Assembly (NCBI RefSeq): GCF_047948215.1
Contig: NC_134458.1
Location: forward strand, 140,968,036 to 141,032,035
Origin: Lycorma delicatula
Taxonomy: Eukaryota > Arthropoda > Insecta > Hemiptera > Fulgoridae
DNA: 64,000 nucleotides
Reading direction: 5' to 3'
The notes below the pieces were generated by a model, which saw nothing but the letters and a program-made list of their open reading frames with translations, had not been told where the DNA came from and did not search any database. This document shows, in pieces, positions 33,441 through 45,814 of the stretch (within the stretch, counting starts at the first letter, position 1; every line of letters starts with the position of its first letter). A program made the translations under genes and the position numbers.

Positions 33441-34646
33441 TGTTTCGATACAATTTTTATTATAAAATTATTTTATCATTTTTACACGATGATTAATCAG
33501 AAAACAGAATGATTGCATCAATTTATTTATTTATTTTTCTAGAAACGTCATTTTTAAGTTATCGTAATAAGAGATGCTGTCTTCACATAACAGGTACGTG
33601 TAAGATAAGATAATGACTTGGGAGGAAAATTTACTACTATTACGTGGTATTACTTGTAGGATTAGCCAGCCACCTATGACGACTAATATAGTAAAATACA
33701 TATGTGAATTTATTAATTTAAAATATATTTATCTCGATAGTATTTCCTTAATTAAATGTTTTATTTTAATGGGGAAATCCATCTGAATGAGTGATGCTGG
33801 AAAGATCCGACGATAAACAAAAAGATAAAAAAAAATCTAACATAAAATTGCACGACGTTAGATTTAGTAGATAAAAAAAAGACAGTTGGTCAGGTAGCGG
33901 TCAGTTTGTAAAAGATGCGTCATTCATCTGAACATGATACGCAAACTGGTTTTATAAGCCAAGGTAAAATGATGCACAGTGTTTTATTGCAACTACTGTA
34001 CAGTCAGTATAAAGATATATGTGAGTCTCAGGACGTTTAACTATCCAGTTACATTTAAATGTCCAACAGCAACGTATAACCTTTTTTTTACTCGGGTATG
34101 ATTTTTTTAAATAAAATAACCAATGATGTAAATATTTGTCACAAAACTTTATGACTACGGAAACAAGTTGTTTGCCTCTGTTATAAATTAACATTAAATG
34201 AAAAAATAAACGCAACTACTTTAATTAAATTATTTTTGGAATCAAATTTATCCGAACAAATTGTTTTGTTTATTCAAAAAAATGAATAAGCTTAAAAAGA
34301 TACTAATTATATTAATTCTTAAAATCTTTACTTCTATAAATAAAAAAAAAGAAATAGCTTCTTTATATGTTCAAGTGGCATAATCGTGACAAGCTATTTT
34401 AGATACAACCACATTACAGGCGACCTTATATGAGGTTACAAATCATTCCCAAAATTTACATAATTTTTAAACATAAAAAACATTTCCAATGCCAGGTTTA
34501 ATAGGTGAAAAATAAGGGGAAATGATTTTCCAATGTGCTCTTTACTAAGAGAAAATATACGTTGCGTATTAGCCCACAAACATTCAGGTGATAGTCAACC
34601 CTCCAAATTACTAATTCCTTTTTTCTATAAGAAAAAATATTATACT
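33441..34646. other. AT-rich spacer
   Basis: No gene recognised; short open frames here have low-complexity, Lys/Tyr/Phe-rich translations. Confidence 0.4.
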
Positions 34647-34678
34647 CTGAGGTATAAGAGGTACCTCTTATACCTCAG
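34647..34678. repeat. Perfect 32-bp palindrome
   Basis: CTGAGGTATAAGAGGT (34647-34662) is followed without a loop by its exact complement (34663-34678). The centre is GGTACC. It lies in an AT-rich region with no neighbouring gene. Confidence 0.97.
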
Positions 34679-35221
34679 GTGCTTTACATTTCACAGTTAT
34701 AACAAAGAGTGGCTTAAATTCTGCAAAGCAAAATATCCTTTTTTATTTTCAAACAATGCGTTATGTACACTGCTTCAACTCAACAAGAGAAATCAAAATC
34801 ATAAACTAACCTTTAATTTGGTACTGATATAAAAACATAATTTAAAAAAATTCAATAGTATTATTATTTTTTTAAATTGTTTTTTAGAATTAGTTTTTTA
34901 CATTTAAAAAAATTTTATTAATTAAAAAATAATAATAAATATGGTTTTATATAAAAAATTTCACGATATCAGAATGAAAGCTGTTTGTAGAAAAAAGTAA
35001 AACTTAGAAAAACTGGGTAAGTAATAACAGTGAAATAAGCTTAGGTAACTACAACTAAGCGTATGCCACGTACTCCAGAATTCGGGAATATGTATTATTT
35101 CTTCCATCTTAATTTTTCAAACCATCCTTCTTAAACTTCTGGGGTGAAAATTATATTTACATCATTACCCTGTAATATAACGATCGATATTAAGTAAAGA
35201 AGACAATTTATAAATAAACAA
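34679..35221. other. AT-rich spacer
   Basis: Nothing recognised. Confidence 0.4.
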
Positions 35222-35436
35222 AAACTTGTTATACTTTCCTGGGATTGATACGTAAAAAACGTAGATTTTTTTTTAATTAAAAAAACATTAAAATGAGGCT
35301 GTGGACCTATAATATTGCTCCCAAAGTATTTTTTGGGCCACTTACACTTCTACCGTACTTAGGAAGACATAAAAGAAATTTAATTATTTGATCCCAGAAC
35401 TTTTTGGATAAAAGGCTGAGAGGCTACCTTTTCTTA
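35222..35436 (-). mobile_element. MITE family M, copy d (partial)
   Basis: CTTGTTATACTTTCCTGGGA matches the family terminal repeat. The body has ATAATATTGCTCCCAAAGTA, GGGCCACTTACACTTCTACC and GTACTTAGGAAGACA, parallel to 32950-33040 of copy c. The far end fades near 35436 without a recognisable terminal repeat. Confidence 0.6.
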
Positions 35437-35814
35437 TTTTTATTTAATAAAATCCTTACTTAAGGATTATAAAATAAAGAGGTCGACAAAAAAGTCTTTC
35501 TTATTAAAAAAAAAAAAAAATAAGAAACACTGGAACAAATATTAAGTGTAAAACAAACAATTATTAAGTGTAATACAAACAAATACAAGGGATATATTAC
35601 TAGTACATTATCAATAGCCATTAGTCAGTAACGTCCATTGTATTTAGAAACAGCGTACATTGTATATGATGTAGTGAATACGATAATACTTTTAATAATA
35701 AAGGATCAACTTTCCATATTATGTTATAATCGCTAATTCAATTTTATACTTTATTTTTATTTTCATTTAATTAAATTTTGTGTTCAAGGCTCAATTTCTT
35801 AAATTTATTTTTAA
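35437..35814. other. AT-rich spacer
   Basis: A-rich run at about 35505-35521; otherwise nothing recognised. Confidence 0.4.
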
Positions 35815-36562
35815 AAAAATCTGATGTGGACACCACGTGACTTCCTTTTCGCCTATTAAATAATATACATACATTTTATAAGATGAAAAGTACAAAAATA
35901 TTTATCTCATTAATAACTTCTCATTTTTTTTATTGTTGTTATTGAATTATTTTTTATCGAAATAAACTTTTTACAGTCAGAAGTTAATAATTATTAACAA
36001 ATAAATATATTTAAATCTAGATCTAGATCTACTTTACCCAGAAGTATTTTATTACTTCCTTGTACGAAGTAAAGGAATTATTGTGATCGCGAAAAATTTC
36101 TGTTTTCAGATTTCAACGGAAATATCCATTTTGACCATCCCTGAATCCATTTTGACTAGTTTCGGCGTGACGTCTGTACGTACGTATGTATCTCGCATAA
36201 CTCAAAAACGATTAGCCGTAAGCTGTTGATATTTTGAATTCAGGACTGTTGTTTGATTGTAACTGACTGGACCAAAAGTGTCCGAAAGAGCCCAAAATTC
36301 ATAAATATTGGATTTTGGCTTTTTCTTATCTGCAGTAATAAGCTCTCATTGAGAGCTTTTCAACGAGATATAAGTGGTACTTATTTTCATTAGTTCCAGA
36401 GTTATAGCCAAATAAAATTTTAATTAATGGAACATTTTGGATCTTACAAGGGGAAGGGGTACATTGGTTCGAATCCGACTTCATCTCCTTTTTTTTAACC
36501 TTTTTTTTAATTAAAGTGTATTGGCGTACAAGGAAGTCATGTAGCGTCCACAACAGATTTTT
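35815..36562. mobile_element. Terminal-inverted-repeat element (~747 bp, non-coding)
   Basis: The left end AAAAAATCTGATGTGGACAC continuing to GACTTCCTTTTCGCC (35815-35852) is the imperfect complement of 36523-36562 (GGCGTACAAGGAAGTCATGT continuing to CAACAGATTTTT). A further copy of ACTTCCTTGTACG sits internally at 36054-36066, so a shorter inner unit of about 485 bp (36054-36538) is also bounded by inverted repeats. The interior has CATAACTCAAAAACGATTAG and no transposase. It fits a MITE mobilised by an unknown transposase; flanking duplications are not clear. Confidence 0.75.
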
Positions 36563-39500
36563 CTGCATTTAGGTAAAAATTATTTCCTTTTTTAAAAATG
36601 CAATATAAAACTTTGTGGATAATTATATATCCTATATTTTACACATTAAAAATGAAAAATAATGCTTTTTAACTAAAATAAAATAATTCATAAAAATGTA
36701 AGTCAACAGTAAAAAGAAAAGAGGAAATAATACCCTGTTGTTTTAAATTATATTTTCTTTTATCTGACTAATTTATGAGCGATTCCGTATTGTTATAGTT
36801 GTCAAATATATTTGTAAAGATTTGTAAAACAGGTAGTTACGTAATGAAAAAAAAAATACTACAACGAATTTCTTTTTTAAAACATTTTTTTTGTGGCTTT
36901 TCCTTTATATAACAAGTAAATTATAAGCCGTACTATAAATGTAATAAATTGAATGTTTATGATAATAAAAATAAAAAAAACACTAGATGCACATATGCAC
37001 ACAATTTATGACCGCGGAAGTGATGGGGAAAAAATTACAATTCTATTAGCATTTAAATAAAAGGATAATTTAAAAAAAATTAAATAAATAAAAAATTTGT
37101 ATTCAAATTGTTAATTAGATGTTACAAATTACAATTCAGATTATAAAAAAAAAAAAAATATTAAAATACCTTCAAGGAAATTAATTTGAATATCACGTAA
37201 CACAAACGCTATGAGGCTTGTGTGTTTTGAAAGTAATATATTATCTTAAATATCTGTATATAATGATAAGTCATATTTTAAAACATCTGGTACAGCTCCA
37301 AAACAAATTGCAATACTGTAATTTTAACTCCTGGAAGGGGGGGGGGGAACAGACCATATCTGTTAACTAGTATAAAAAAAATTTCATAGAATCAACGACC
37401 ATTTCTAAAGAATATTTAGTAATCAGATTATGTAAAATTAATTTAAAACCAGGTCGATTAATCAGAAAGTTTGCAGAAAAATTTTAATTATTTAAAAAAA
37501 TTACATGTATGATCTATTATCTTATTAGTATGAATATTATATTAATAATATACTTTTTTATTTTCTGCACGGTCTACCAAATGGTTTTTCATGTAGACGA
37601 TTATTATAACACATAATCATTTAAATGATTATATATTTGCGGATATTATTGAAATGGTTTAGTAAATGCAGTATATATAATTTTGAATGTTTGTACTGCC
37701 CACATCTGAACTAAAGAAATACTCGCAATATTTTGCTAATTAACAGGATTATGGGTTATGCTGCAGATGTTGATTTTATATTTTGTATTAAATCGTTTAT
37801 CAATTTATAGTTAAATACAAGTAGTATGAGAGCAATTCATTTTAGTAGTTGGAGTTCTACTGGAGAAGAAATGATCAATGATGACTTGTTTTTGCAATAT
37901 TATAAGGTTTTCTTTTATAGAATCCATTAGAAAAGCGAATTCTTGAAAATCTATTCTATTCTAATCTATTATATCTATTCCAATTCTCGAAATTCTATTT
38001 CGGTTTATTATTTTAAAAAGATTATTTGGTATACGTACTCGCGGATCTTTTACTTGTAACAGGCAACATATCCTAAAGATTCATAAAAATTACACTAAAT
38101 ACGCTTGAATAACCACACAGTTGCGATTGCTGTCATCTCCTACGAGAAAATTTAAAATTAATTTTCCTACATTCCTTATTAAAGATTCCTTCTTCCATAA
38201 TAATAATAATAATGAAGAACAAGAAGCAAGTTGAAGACAGCAAGAGAAGAGTGAGAAGAACTCCAACAGCCGAACGGGAAGAAAGACTAGGACCTGTACT
38301 CTCCGCAGTTACGTCCTTTTCAGGGCTCACAGGACTTATGACGTTACCGGTTGTAAATAATTACAACCAGCAAACACGGAGAGTTAGGTTAAACAAAAGA
38401 ATGAAGGTGAGAAATAAGAGAGAAGACAGTCTCACAAAAGCAGAGATAGAACAGCCACCAGAAGAAGAAGATCCAAAATCCAGATTACTTTCCTTCATTT
38501 TAATATATTAAGGGCAACTACCTCGAGCCACCGTATGCGACTTTCTCCATGAAGGTACTGCGTTACATCCTCTACCAAACTAGGTGTAGCACTGAAAGGT
38601 CTTCTGAGGACAGACTGAACGGGAATCGCACGAGAAAAGGACGCAAAACTTTCGAAGTTCTGCTAAGAAATAACCCCAGTTGAATTTTTTTAATTATACA
38701 TACAAACTAAAAAAAAGATCGGAACGCAATTCCAAAGTCCGTTGTTCACTTAAAAACAACATAGATTTAATCTTCATCCGTCAGTAAAAGTAAATACACA
38801 AAGTTTGATTAAAATGATCCAGCAGCAAGGGAGAATTATTCAGGTTCTTCGATATGTAACGGTATAAAACATTCACCGACACAATTAAGTTCAGTTCCCA
38901 CCCACACAGTCAATATTGTCAATATCGCGAGATACCTCCTATTCTTTTCTTCTATTTCCGCTTTAATGTATATTCATTTTTACTTCTGTCAAATGATTAA
39001 TTTTAATTGGTGAAACTTATGTGGGGATAATGATATAATATTGTTGATATCTTTGAGCAAAAACCTGACGATGCAGTTGTAGGACTTTCCCGGAATGCGG
39101 CTTTAGCCACGTGACGGTAACAAATACATACAACGTAATTAAAAATATTTATAATTTTATTTAAATATAATGTTTTTTTCGTTTATTTAATTCAATGATC
39201 TAATTAAAGCACGCGCGGGTTGGCGGAACTAGCGGCAACGGTCAGCACTAACTAAACTAATGTAATTTCACAACTTGCATAAAACAAATTTTGCTTGTAC
39301 GGTCGGCAGACTGGTGTAGCCGCGATGTTTAACGCACCAGGTACCGAGTCAATAGGGTGATTCAGTTCGAAACGTAGCCAGACCGCATTACGTCTTTACA
39401 CTTTAAATATTATTAATTTATTTCATTTTACCGCTCACCTTTGATATCACAAGATACCAGTAGTTAAAAGCATTTTTTTGGGGGTGGGAGTGCGATTTTG

Positions 39501-41289
39501 CAAAAAATGGCTTTTGCAAATATTGTTATTTTTTAATTGTTAATAAATGCGTTGTGGCTAAGAAAAATATGACCATAATTAGGTGAAATCTCAAGATACT
39601 GAGACCTTGCTCTACAGTCTCACATCCTTGACCTTTTAACTTGAAAAAGCGTTAGCTTTTTATGTATGTATGCTATATATGTATATGCTTCATATATAGA
39701 AGTAATCTGACCAAATTTGGTCAGCTACAACATAGCTACAAGAATTTCAAATAAGCTCTGTTACAGTTTTTTGTGGAAGACGATGCCCTTTAGGAAGATG
39801 ATCCGAAATCGACGGTGTAATGAATATGATATAACTCTGATCAGTAATAAATAAAGGTAGCAGTTAATCTGAAAAAAGATGTTTTTTTAATAATGAAACC
39901 GTGTACTCTATGTAATTTTATTATGTTGTAATGTATAAGAAGAGTCTCGAAAATGCCTGTTTCCTGTTTTACTCGAAAGCATCTTAGGACTAGGGGGCTA
40001 ATCTTATAGCCCGCGGTCTATTGAGAAAACTATCCCTACCAAACCGGACAAGTTCCAATGAAACATAACTCAGAAAGTTCCCTAAAGATTGAGAACGGAT
40101 CCAGTGGGCGCTAAATCATAATGGACATAACATCCCTGTGAGGAAGGTTCAATCGCAAAGAAAAAGGCGGTCTGTTCATAGAAAAGTCATGAAAAGAGAC
40201 AAACAACTCCTTTCTAAGGAAGGCTTCAAGACTCTGTTCTGCAAGTAGTGGGCATTCATTCTGGTCTCAATTTTTAGAGAAATCGCGATATTTTTATTCA
40301 AAACGGGAAGCAATACATTAATGATCAACGATTTTTGCACTGAACAGTCTAAATATCTTCTTCACAAACTGCTACTCCTAAATACACCAAAGAACATGTT
40401 CAGGGTTCTCTAAGGAAAACTATACATTTCCAGTATTTTTGGTGTTACAAATATCAATTGAACTAAAAACTATTTAGCCAGGCCATTACTGGGAAGTATA
40501 AATTCCGTGAACAATTTTATAAAGCAAATGTTGATCATATTATGACAAAGTGATAAGTTTCTCTTGCTTTTAAATGGAGAATTAATTATTTTAATTTTAT
40601 ATCTCTACATTTTTATTTTTTATTTTGTAAGGGATCTTTACGTTATCAAAATGATAATCTCTTTTAATATTCTTTATTCAAACTAGAGACATAAATTCTA
40701 CTACAAACTTGTTCATTCACTAGTATAGATTGATAACTTGTGAATTATATAAACAATTAGCTAATAAACAAATTTGAGAGTTCAAAAAAAAGAAAAAACA
40801 GTACTATTTTTATTGAGTTCTAGAATAATAGAATAAAGATATGAACTCATTAAAACCTGACTTAACAGAGAAGTAACCAAATGAAAATTTATCTGAAAAC
40901 TTTTAAAGATTACTATCGAAAATTATAGATTACTCAATAAGTGGTGTCTGACATGGTTTAAAGGAAAAGTGGTTGAAAGAATTATAAAAATTAAATATAG
41001 AAATTTATCTTAGAATCATCACATCATACGCTACTAATAGAATTGGCACTGAGTTGTCTCATTATAAATTACATTGATGATTTCTAACAAAATATTTTTC
41101 ATTTTTTCCTGATCATGGTATAATACCGAAAACGCTTGTCTGATTCCTTTTTATAACAGATTTGAATAGGTTAATTTATGTCAGTTAATTTTTTGTGTAT
41201 TCAATAACAACGGATTATAACCATATTTAATGGAAAAATAAATTAATTTCCATGACAGGCAGTGAACATATGGTCTGTAATGTAATGTA
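36563..41289. other. Long AT-rich stretch without a recognised gene
   Basis: Includes a run of eleven G at about 37337-37347, a GC-richer patch at about 39190-39390, and another at about 39950-40260. In the first patch GGTGTAGCCGCGATGTTTAA and CAGTTCGAAACG (39312-39375) could be a worn tRNA-like A/B-box pair, but it is weak. See the separate entry for 38212-38511. Confidence 0.4.
38212..38511 (+). CDS. Hypothetical basic 99-residue open frame
   Basis: I do not recognise it. The predicted product is rich in Lys, Arg and Glu, with a short Pro-Glu-Glu-Glu-Asp patch near the C terminus and one mildly hydrophobic stretch (LSAVTSFSGLTGLMTLPVV, residues about 29-47). Codon composition is less AT-rich than the surroundings, and this continues past the stop to about 38670. 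It may be an old coding remnant or chance. The Met follows a run of AAT triplets with no obvious promoter. Confidence 0.15.
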   Translation: MKNKKQVEDSKRRVRRTPTAEREERLGPVLSAVTSFSGLTGLMTLPVVNNYNQQTRRVRLNKRMKVRNKREDSLTKAEIEQPPEEEDPKSRLLSFILIY

Positions 41290-41299
41290 AATTAACCTG

Positions 41300-42320
41300 T
41301 AATGAGAAGATCGGCTCTCGTCGAATACGCATTCATCTTAAAACGCTCATACATTCATTCGTTCTACAGAAATGTAACAAAAGTGGTCAGATATTGCGGC
41401 AAGTATATGACGAAGGTGTTGTCTCACAATTGATCACATTACAATGTTTTAAACAGTTTGAGGAGGGTCGTGTTTTGATCACAAAGCAGAGTGATACGGG
41501 TATTCCAGCTCTACGGAGAACGAGATGATTAACATAGCTGTCGACACTGGACGGAAGAACGCCGAATAACAATGGATAGAATGGCAGTATGCAACATGTA
41601 ATACATGGGTAGTGCGTTCACCGTTCTTCACTATTACTTTAATATGAAACACGTATGTGCAGGATGGGTGCCGAGATTGCTAATGCCTGAACAGAAGCTG
41701 ATGCAAGTAGAATTATTCAGGAGCTTCAGCGTCTGGTAGCGGATCGTGCCGAGATCTACCTGAATTCTGTAATTCTTGATAATGAGAACTGGCAACAACA
41801 TTAAAATACCGAATGGAAATAGGTGAGCATAGACTGAAAATCATCCTCATCTCCCACTCCAAACATGGCATTTTATTCGGTCAACGAGAAAGGTAGCGGG
41901 AAAGATAACATTCTTCGACCATCGTGGATTGGTTTACCAACAAGAAACCTCTGGAGTAAAACAGTTAGGAGAAGATAGTAACTTTACAGTTTTGAAGAAC
42001 CTGGCCAAAAATGCCTTGAGTTGCATACATCTCGTTGATGCATACACCATGGATAATGAACGTTCTCACAAAGCCCAAAAATTTAGGCTCAAAAATATCG
42101 AATGTGTGCCGCATTCTCACACAGTCCGGACTTTGATTCGTGTGACTTTTTCTGTTCCCTAGCTTGAAATCGAAGCTGCAGAGCCAGCGCTTTGGCTCCT
42201 CATTGGCCATTCTGAAAGAGGCACTCTAAAAACAAAAAAAAACTGGATTCATCACGTTTCTCAGGACTGCAAACCAAGATATGCAACTCGATTATTTAAG
42301 AGATGGCCATATTAAATTTG
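41300..42320 (+). pseudogene. Mariner-like transposase relic
   Basis: Scattered blocks in several frames line up with mariner transposases: LRQVYDEGVVS near 41395 and FEEGRVLITKQSDTGIPALR near 41460 (N-terminal DNA-binding part); CAGWVPRLLMPEQKLMQVEL near 41655 (the conserved WVPRLLTPEQK block); FFDHRGLVYQQE near 41920; MDNERSHKAQKFRLKNIECV near 42050 (in place of HDNAPSH, so Asp kept). No terminal repeats could be found. Old and dead. Confidence 0.7.
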
Positions 42321-44105
42321 TGATTCTTCCTAACGTATTTATAAGTAATTAATTCATTCTTACTTTTTTTATTAATCCTCTATGTTAAAACTATTTTAAA
42401 AAAATATTAGAGTATTATTAATAAGAATACAGTGAAAAATACTTATTTTTTTTTTAAGAGGGTTCAAAAACGCAGGAGAGTCAATTTAATTTTTATATAC
42501 TCTTCACCAAATTATAAAACTGATTAGATGGTTTTTATTTTGTTATATTTTTGTAAAGGAAGTTCCTCCAGATGACTGTTTAATTCATAAAAATTACATT
42601 ATCAAAATAGACGCTTTGAAGATATTTTTGACGTCATCTATGCTTAGTATTTGTATGACATATTGATAAACAAACTGATGTCGTTCTGTAATTGACACAT
42701 TTTTTCGTGAAAAACATCTAGAAATTCATTAGAAAAATCTTAATTTCTAATAAAAACTTCTTTAGAAGTTAATAAAACCGATTTCAAAAAATGCACTGAA
42801 AGGAAAAAAGTACTTTTTCAATTATATTTTAAAATTCCTTTAACTCGACGTCAAATTTTAAGTTGGCTAATTCCTTTTGTTTCATAAATTTATTTTACAA
42901 AAAAAAAGCTGTTTAAAGGTAAATTACTTGCAAATTTTTATTTATTGCTTTTATAATGGAAAATCATTATACATTATAAAAGTAATATTTGTATTATTTG
43001 TAATATATATACATTATAAATCATTATACAGCCTAACAAAATGTATTTAGACATTTAAAATGATTTAATTCTATATATAGTCCAAGTTACCACTTATTTT
43101 AGAATTAGATTTTAAAAAATGGTGTAATAATTATACTGTAAAACTATTTTAATGATGTAATATCTAAATTTGGCTGTGAAACTACAAATCCAATTATGCA
43201 TTGCCGAATAGTGATTGGAGGAGGTTAATACAATTTTTTACCGTAGATAGCTTAATCGGATGAATCATAGATTAACTATTTTACACGGCTTCTTAGGTAT
43301 TATTTATTCAAGTAAAGATATGTACAATATAGCCCTGAAAACAAATTTACGGTCCAAACTGAAGGACACGCGCAGTCAGTCGATTTTGACCTTGAAACAA
43401 CACGGCTTGAGTTCTTCCGTAAATTTATAATGATGCCGCCAATCTCCTATGATATAATTGTCTTTTATCATCATTTACTGCAATTTTAATTTAATTATTA
43501 AGCTTAAACTGGTATAAAAGCATAAAATTCAAATTTTAATAAAATAATATTATAATAAAGCAACAAAATGTTAATATAAATATTTTATAAGCAACAAAAA
43601 CTATCTAAATTTCTTGCGTTTAGTATTTCCACCTAAGTACAGAACTGATAAGCTTACATTTTGTTTTACTTTGGAGTATTTGAATGCACTAGGTTTTTCG
43701 TATACTACTAATTTATTAAATGATCTTAAAACTTATTTTATTTATTATTAATATTTTCATGATCATTTATATAATAAATAATATATACTGTACATATTGT
43801 ATACAAACATCATTCTGAACTTCAGGAAATAATTCCGCACATCAAATTGAGGAAAAAATTTACAATGGACATTGATTTAAATAACTGTTTTCCGGTTGCC
43901 TGTTAAATTAGTTTCCTTTTTATTAATTTTTCAACTAGGTAAGTAATTGAATCAAAATTTTATATACATGTTTTTTATGTGCCTTTAAATTGAAAATAAT
44001 TATTTTTTTAAATTTTCAAAGTGACGGCCAATTAATATATCTTTAATTTCAAATTTCTTTTCTTTTTAAAAATAAAATATGTTTTTAATTCTTGAGTACG
44101 TCATT
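42321..44105. other. AT-rich spacer
   Basis: No gene recognised. A ten-base inverted repeat (AAATTTACGG and CCGTAAATTT) brackets a GC-richer patch at about 43343-43430. Confidence 0.4.
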
Positions 44106-44119
44106 TATTAAAATATATC

Positions 44120-45696
44120 AAATAATATTAGAAGCTGGTGTTATAGAGGAAGTCGAAGAGGATGAAAAGGGAAATACAATACTGAGATCTGAATTTAATA
44201 GAGCATTAAAGGATTTGAATGGGAGAAAGGCTCCTGGGATAGACGGTGTACCTGTAGAATTACTGCGCAGTGCTGGTGAAGAAGCGATAGATAGATTATA
44301 CAAACTGGTGTGTAATATTTACGAAAAAGGAGAAGTTACGTCAGACTTCAAAAAGAGTGTTATTGTTGTGATACCAAAGAAAGCAGGAGCAGATAAATGT
44401 GAAGATACAGAACAATTACCTTAACTACTCATGCGTCAAAAATTTTAATTACAATTCTGTACAGAAGACTTGAGAGGGGAGTGGAAGAAATGTTAGAAGA
44501 CCAGTTTGGTTTAAGGAAAAGTATAGGGACAAGGGAAGCAATTTTAGCGCTCAGATTAATAGTAGAAGGAAGATTAAAAAAAAAAAAATCAACTTACATG
44601 GCATTTATATTTGTGAAGATAGTAGTCTATATAGACCTGTAGTATCATCACTATTTCGCTGATCTTGCTGCACTAATACACTTCAGTACTTCTAGCTAAG
44701 TGAAAAAGACAGACTTTTGACCTAGAAAAGAATTTTTTTTGATGTAGACTGGAATAAAATGTTCAGCATTTTAAAAAATTTAGGGTTCAAGTGTAGAGAT
44801 AGAAGAACAATTGCAAACATATACAGGAACCAAACAACAACAGTAATAATCGAAGAACATAAGAAAGAAGCCGTAATAAAAAAGGGAGTACGACAAGGAT
44901 GTTCCCTATCTCCGTTACTTTTTAATCTTTACATGGAACTAGCAGTTAATGATGTTAAACTAGATGTTAATGATGTTACAGTACAAGGTAACAGATAAAG
45001 ATGCTACGATTTGCTGATATAGTAATTCTAGCCGAGAGTAAAAAGGATTTAGAAGAAACAATGAACGGCATAGATGAAGTCCTACGCAAGAACTATCGCA
45101 TGAAAATAAACAAGAACAAAACAAAAGTAATGAAATGTAGTAGAAATAACAAAGATGGACCACTGAATGTGAAAATAGGAGGAGAAAAGATTATTGAGGT
45201 AGAAGAATTTTGTTATTTGGGAAGTAGAATTACTAAACATGGACGAAGCAGGAACGATAAAAATGCCGAATAGCACATGCTAAACGAGCCTTCAGTAACA
45301 AATATAATTTGTTTACATCAAAACTTAATTTAAATGTCAGGAAAAGTGTGTCGCTTTATATGGAAGTGAAACTTGGACAATCGGAGTATCTGAGAAGAAA
45401 AGATTAAAAGCTTGATAAATGAAGAGGTATTGTGGCAAATAGATGAAGAAAGAAGCATTTTGAAAAATATAGTTAAAAGAAGAGACAGACTTATAGGTCA
45501 CATACTAAGGCATCCTGGAATAGTCGCTTTAATATTGGAAGGACAGGTAGAAGGGAAAAATTGTGTAGGCAGGCCACGTTTGGAATATCTAAAACAAATT
45601 GTTAGGGATGTAGGATGTAGAGGGTATACTGAAATGAAACGACTAGCACTAGATAGGGAATCTTGGAGAGCTGCATCAAAACAGTCAAATGACTGA
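44120..45696 (+). pseudogene. RTE-like reverse transcriptase and C-terminal domain, broken
   Basis: First piece (to 44424): LNGRKAPGIDGVPVELLRSA and FKKSVIVVIPKKAG, the opening RT blocks. After a frame change, DQFGLRKS-type wording near 44500 and then an insertion. Second piece (44759-44998): IYRNQTTTVIIEE, KKGVRQGCSLSPLLFNLYME. Third piece (45001-45273): the catalytic box reads LRFADIVILAES, one Asp short of FADD; then MKINKNKTKVM and FCYLGSRIT. Fourth piece (45412-45696): RRDRLIGHILRH, GRPRLEYLKQIVRDVG and a C-terminal DRESWRAASKQ. Order and content fit a LINE polymerase. Confidence 0.85.
44607..44720 (+). repeat. ~110-bp insertion inside the RT frame, shared with the second copy
   Basis: Between ACATGGCATTTAT and GACCTAGAAAAGAA, which in relatives would be nearly adjacent in the AFVDLEKAFD block, there is a foreign segment starting TTTGTGAAGATAGTAGTC and ending AAAAAGACAGAC. 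The same segment at the same place is in the copy at 48777-48890. It has no open frame. Origin unknown. Confidence 0.7.
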
Positions 45697-45814
45697 AGAC
45701 AAAAAAAAAATGTGTTGTATTATAAAAATTATGAAGCATTTTTTTATGAACAAAACCCGACACCTTAAGTCGTAAAAATCCGACGACAAACAATAGTTAT
45801 TTTCTACTTACTTA

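Larger units (their letters stand above)
44106..45710 (+). mobile_element. RTE-like LINE, copy 1, 5' truncated with 3' poly-A
   Basis: Coding blocks of an RT and its C-terminal domain run from about 44120 to 45696 and are followed by GACTGAAGACAAAAAAAAAA at 45691-45710, which looks like the true 3' end. The start of the RT and the endonuclease are missing. The protein resembles the LINE pol proteins labelled endonuclease-reverse transcriptase (HmRTE-like) in insects; that is family recall. Two stops or shifts and one foreign insertion (about 44607-44720) disable it. A truncated relative lies at 48494-49170. Confidence 0.82.

Noticed and set aside
34533..34832. 99-codon frame containing the 32-bp palindrome
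   Set aside because: Low-complexity Lys/Tyr/Phe/Leu-rich translation with no recognisable domain; likely chance.
39305..39385. tRNA-like pattern GTGTAGCCGCG ... GTTCGAAAC
   Set aside because: Spacing and flanks do not give a convincing tRNA or match to either SINE family.
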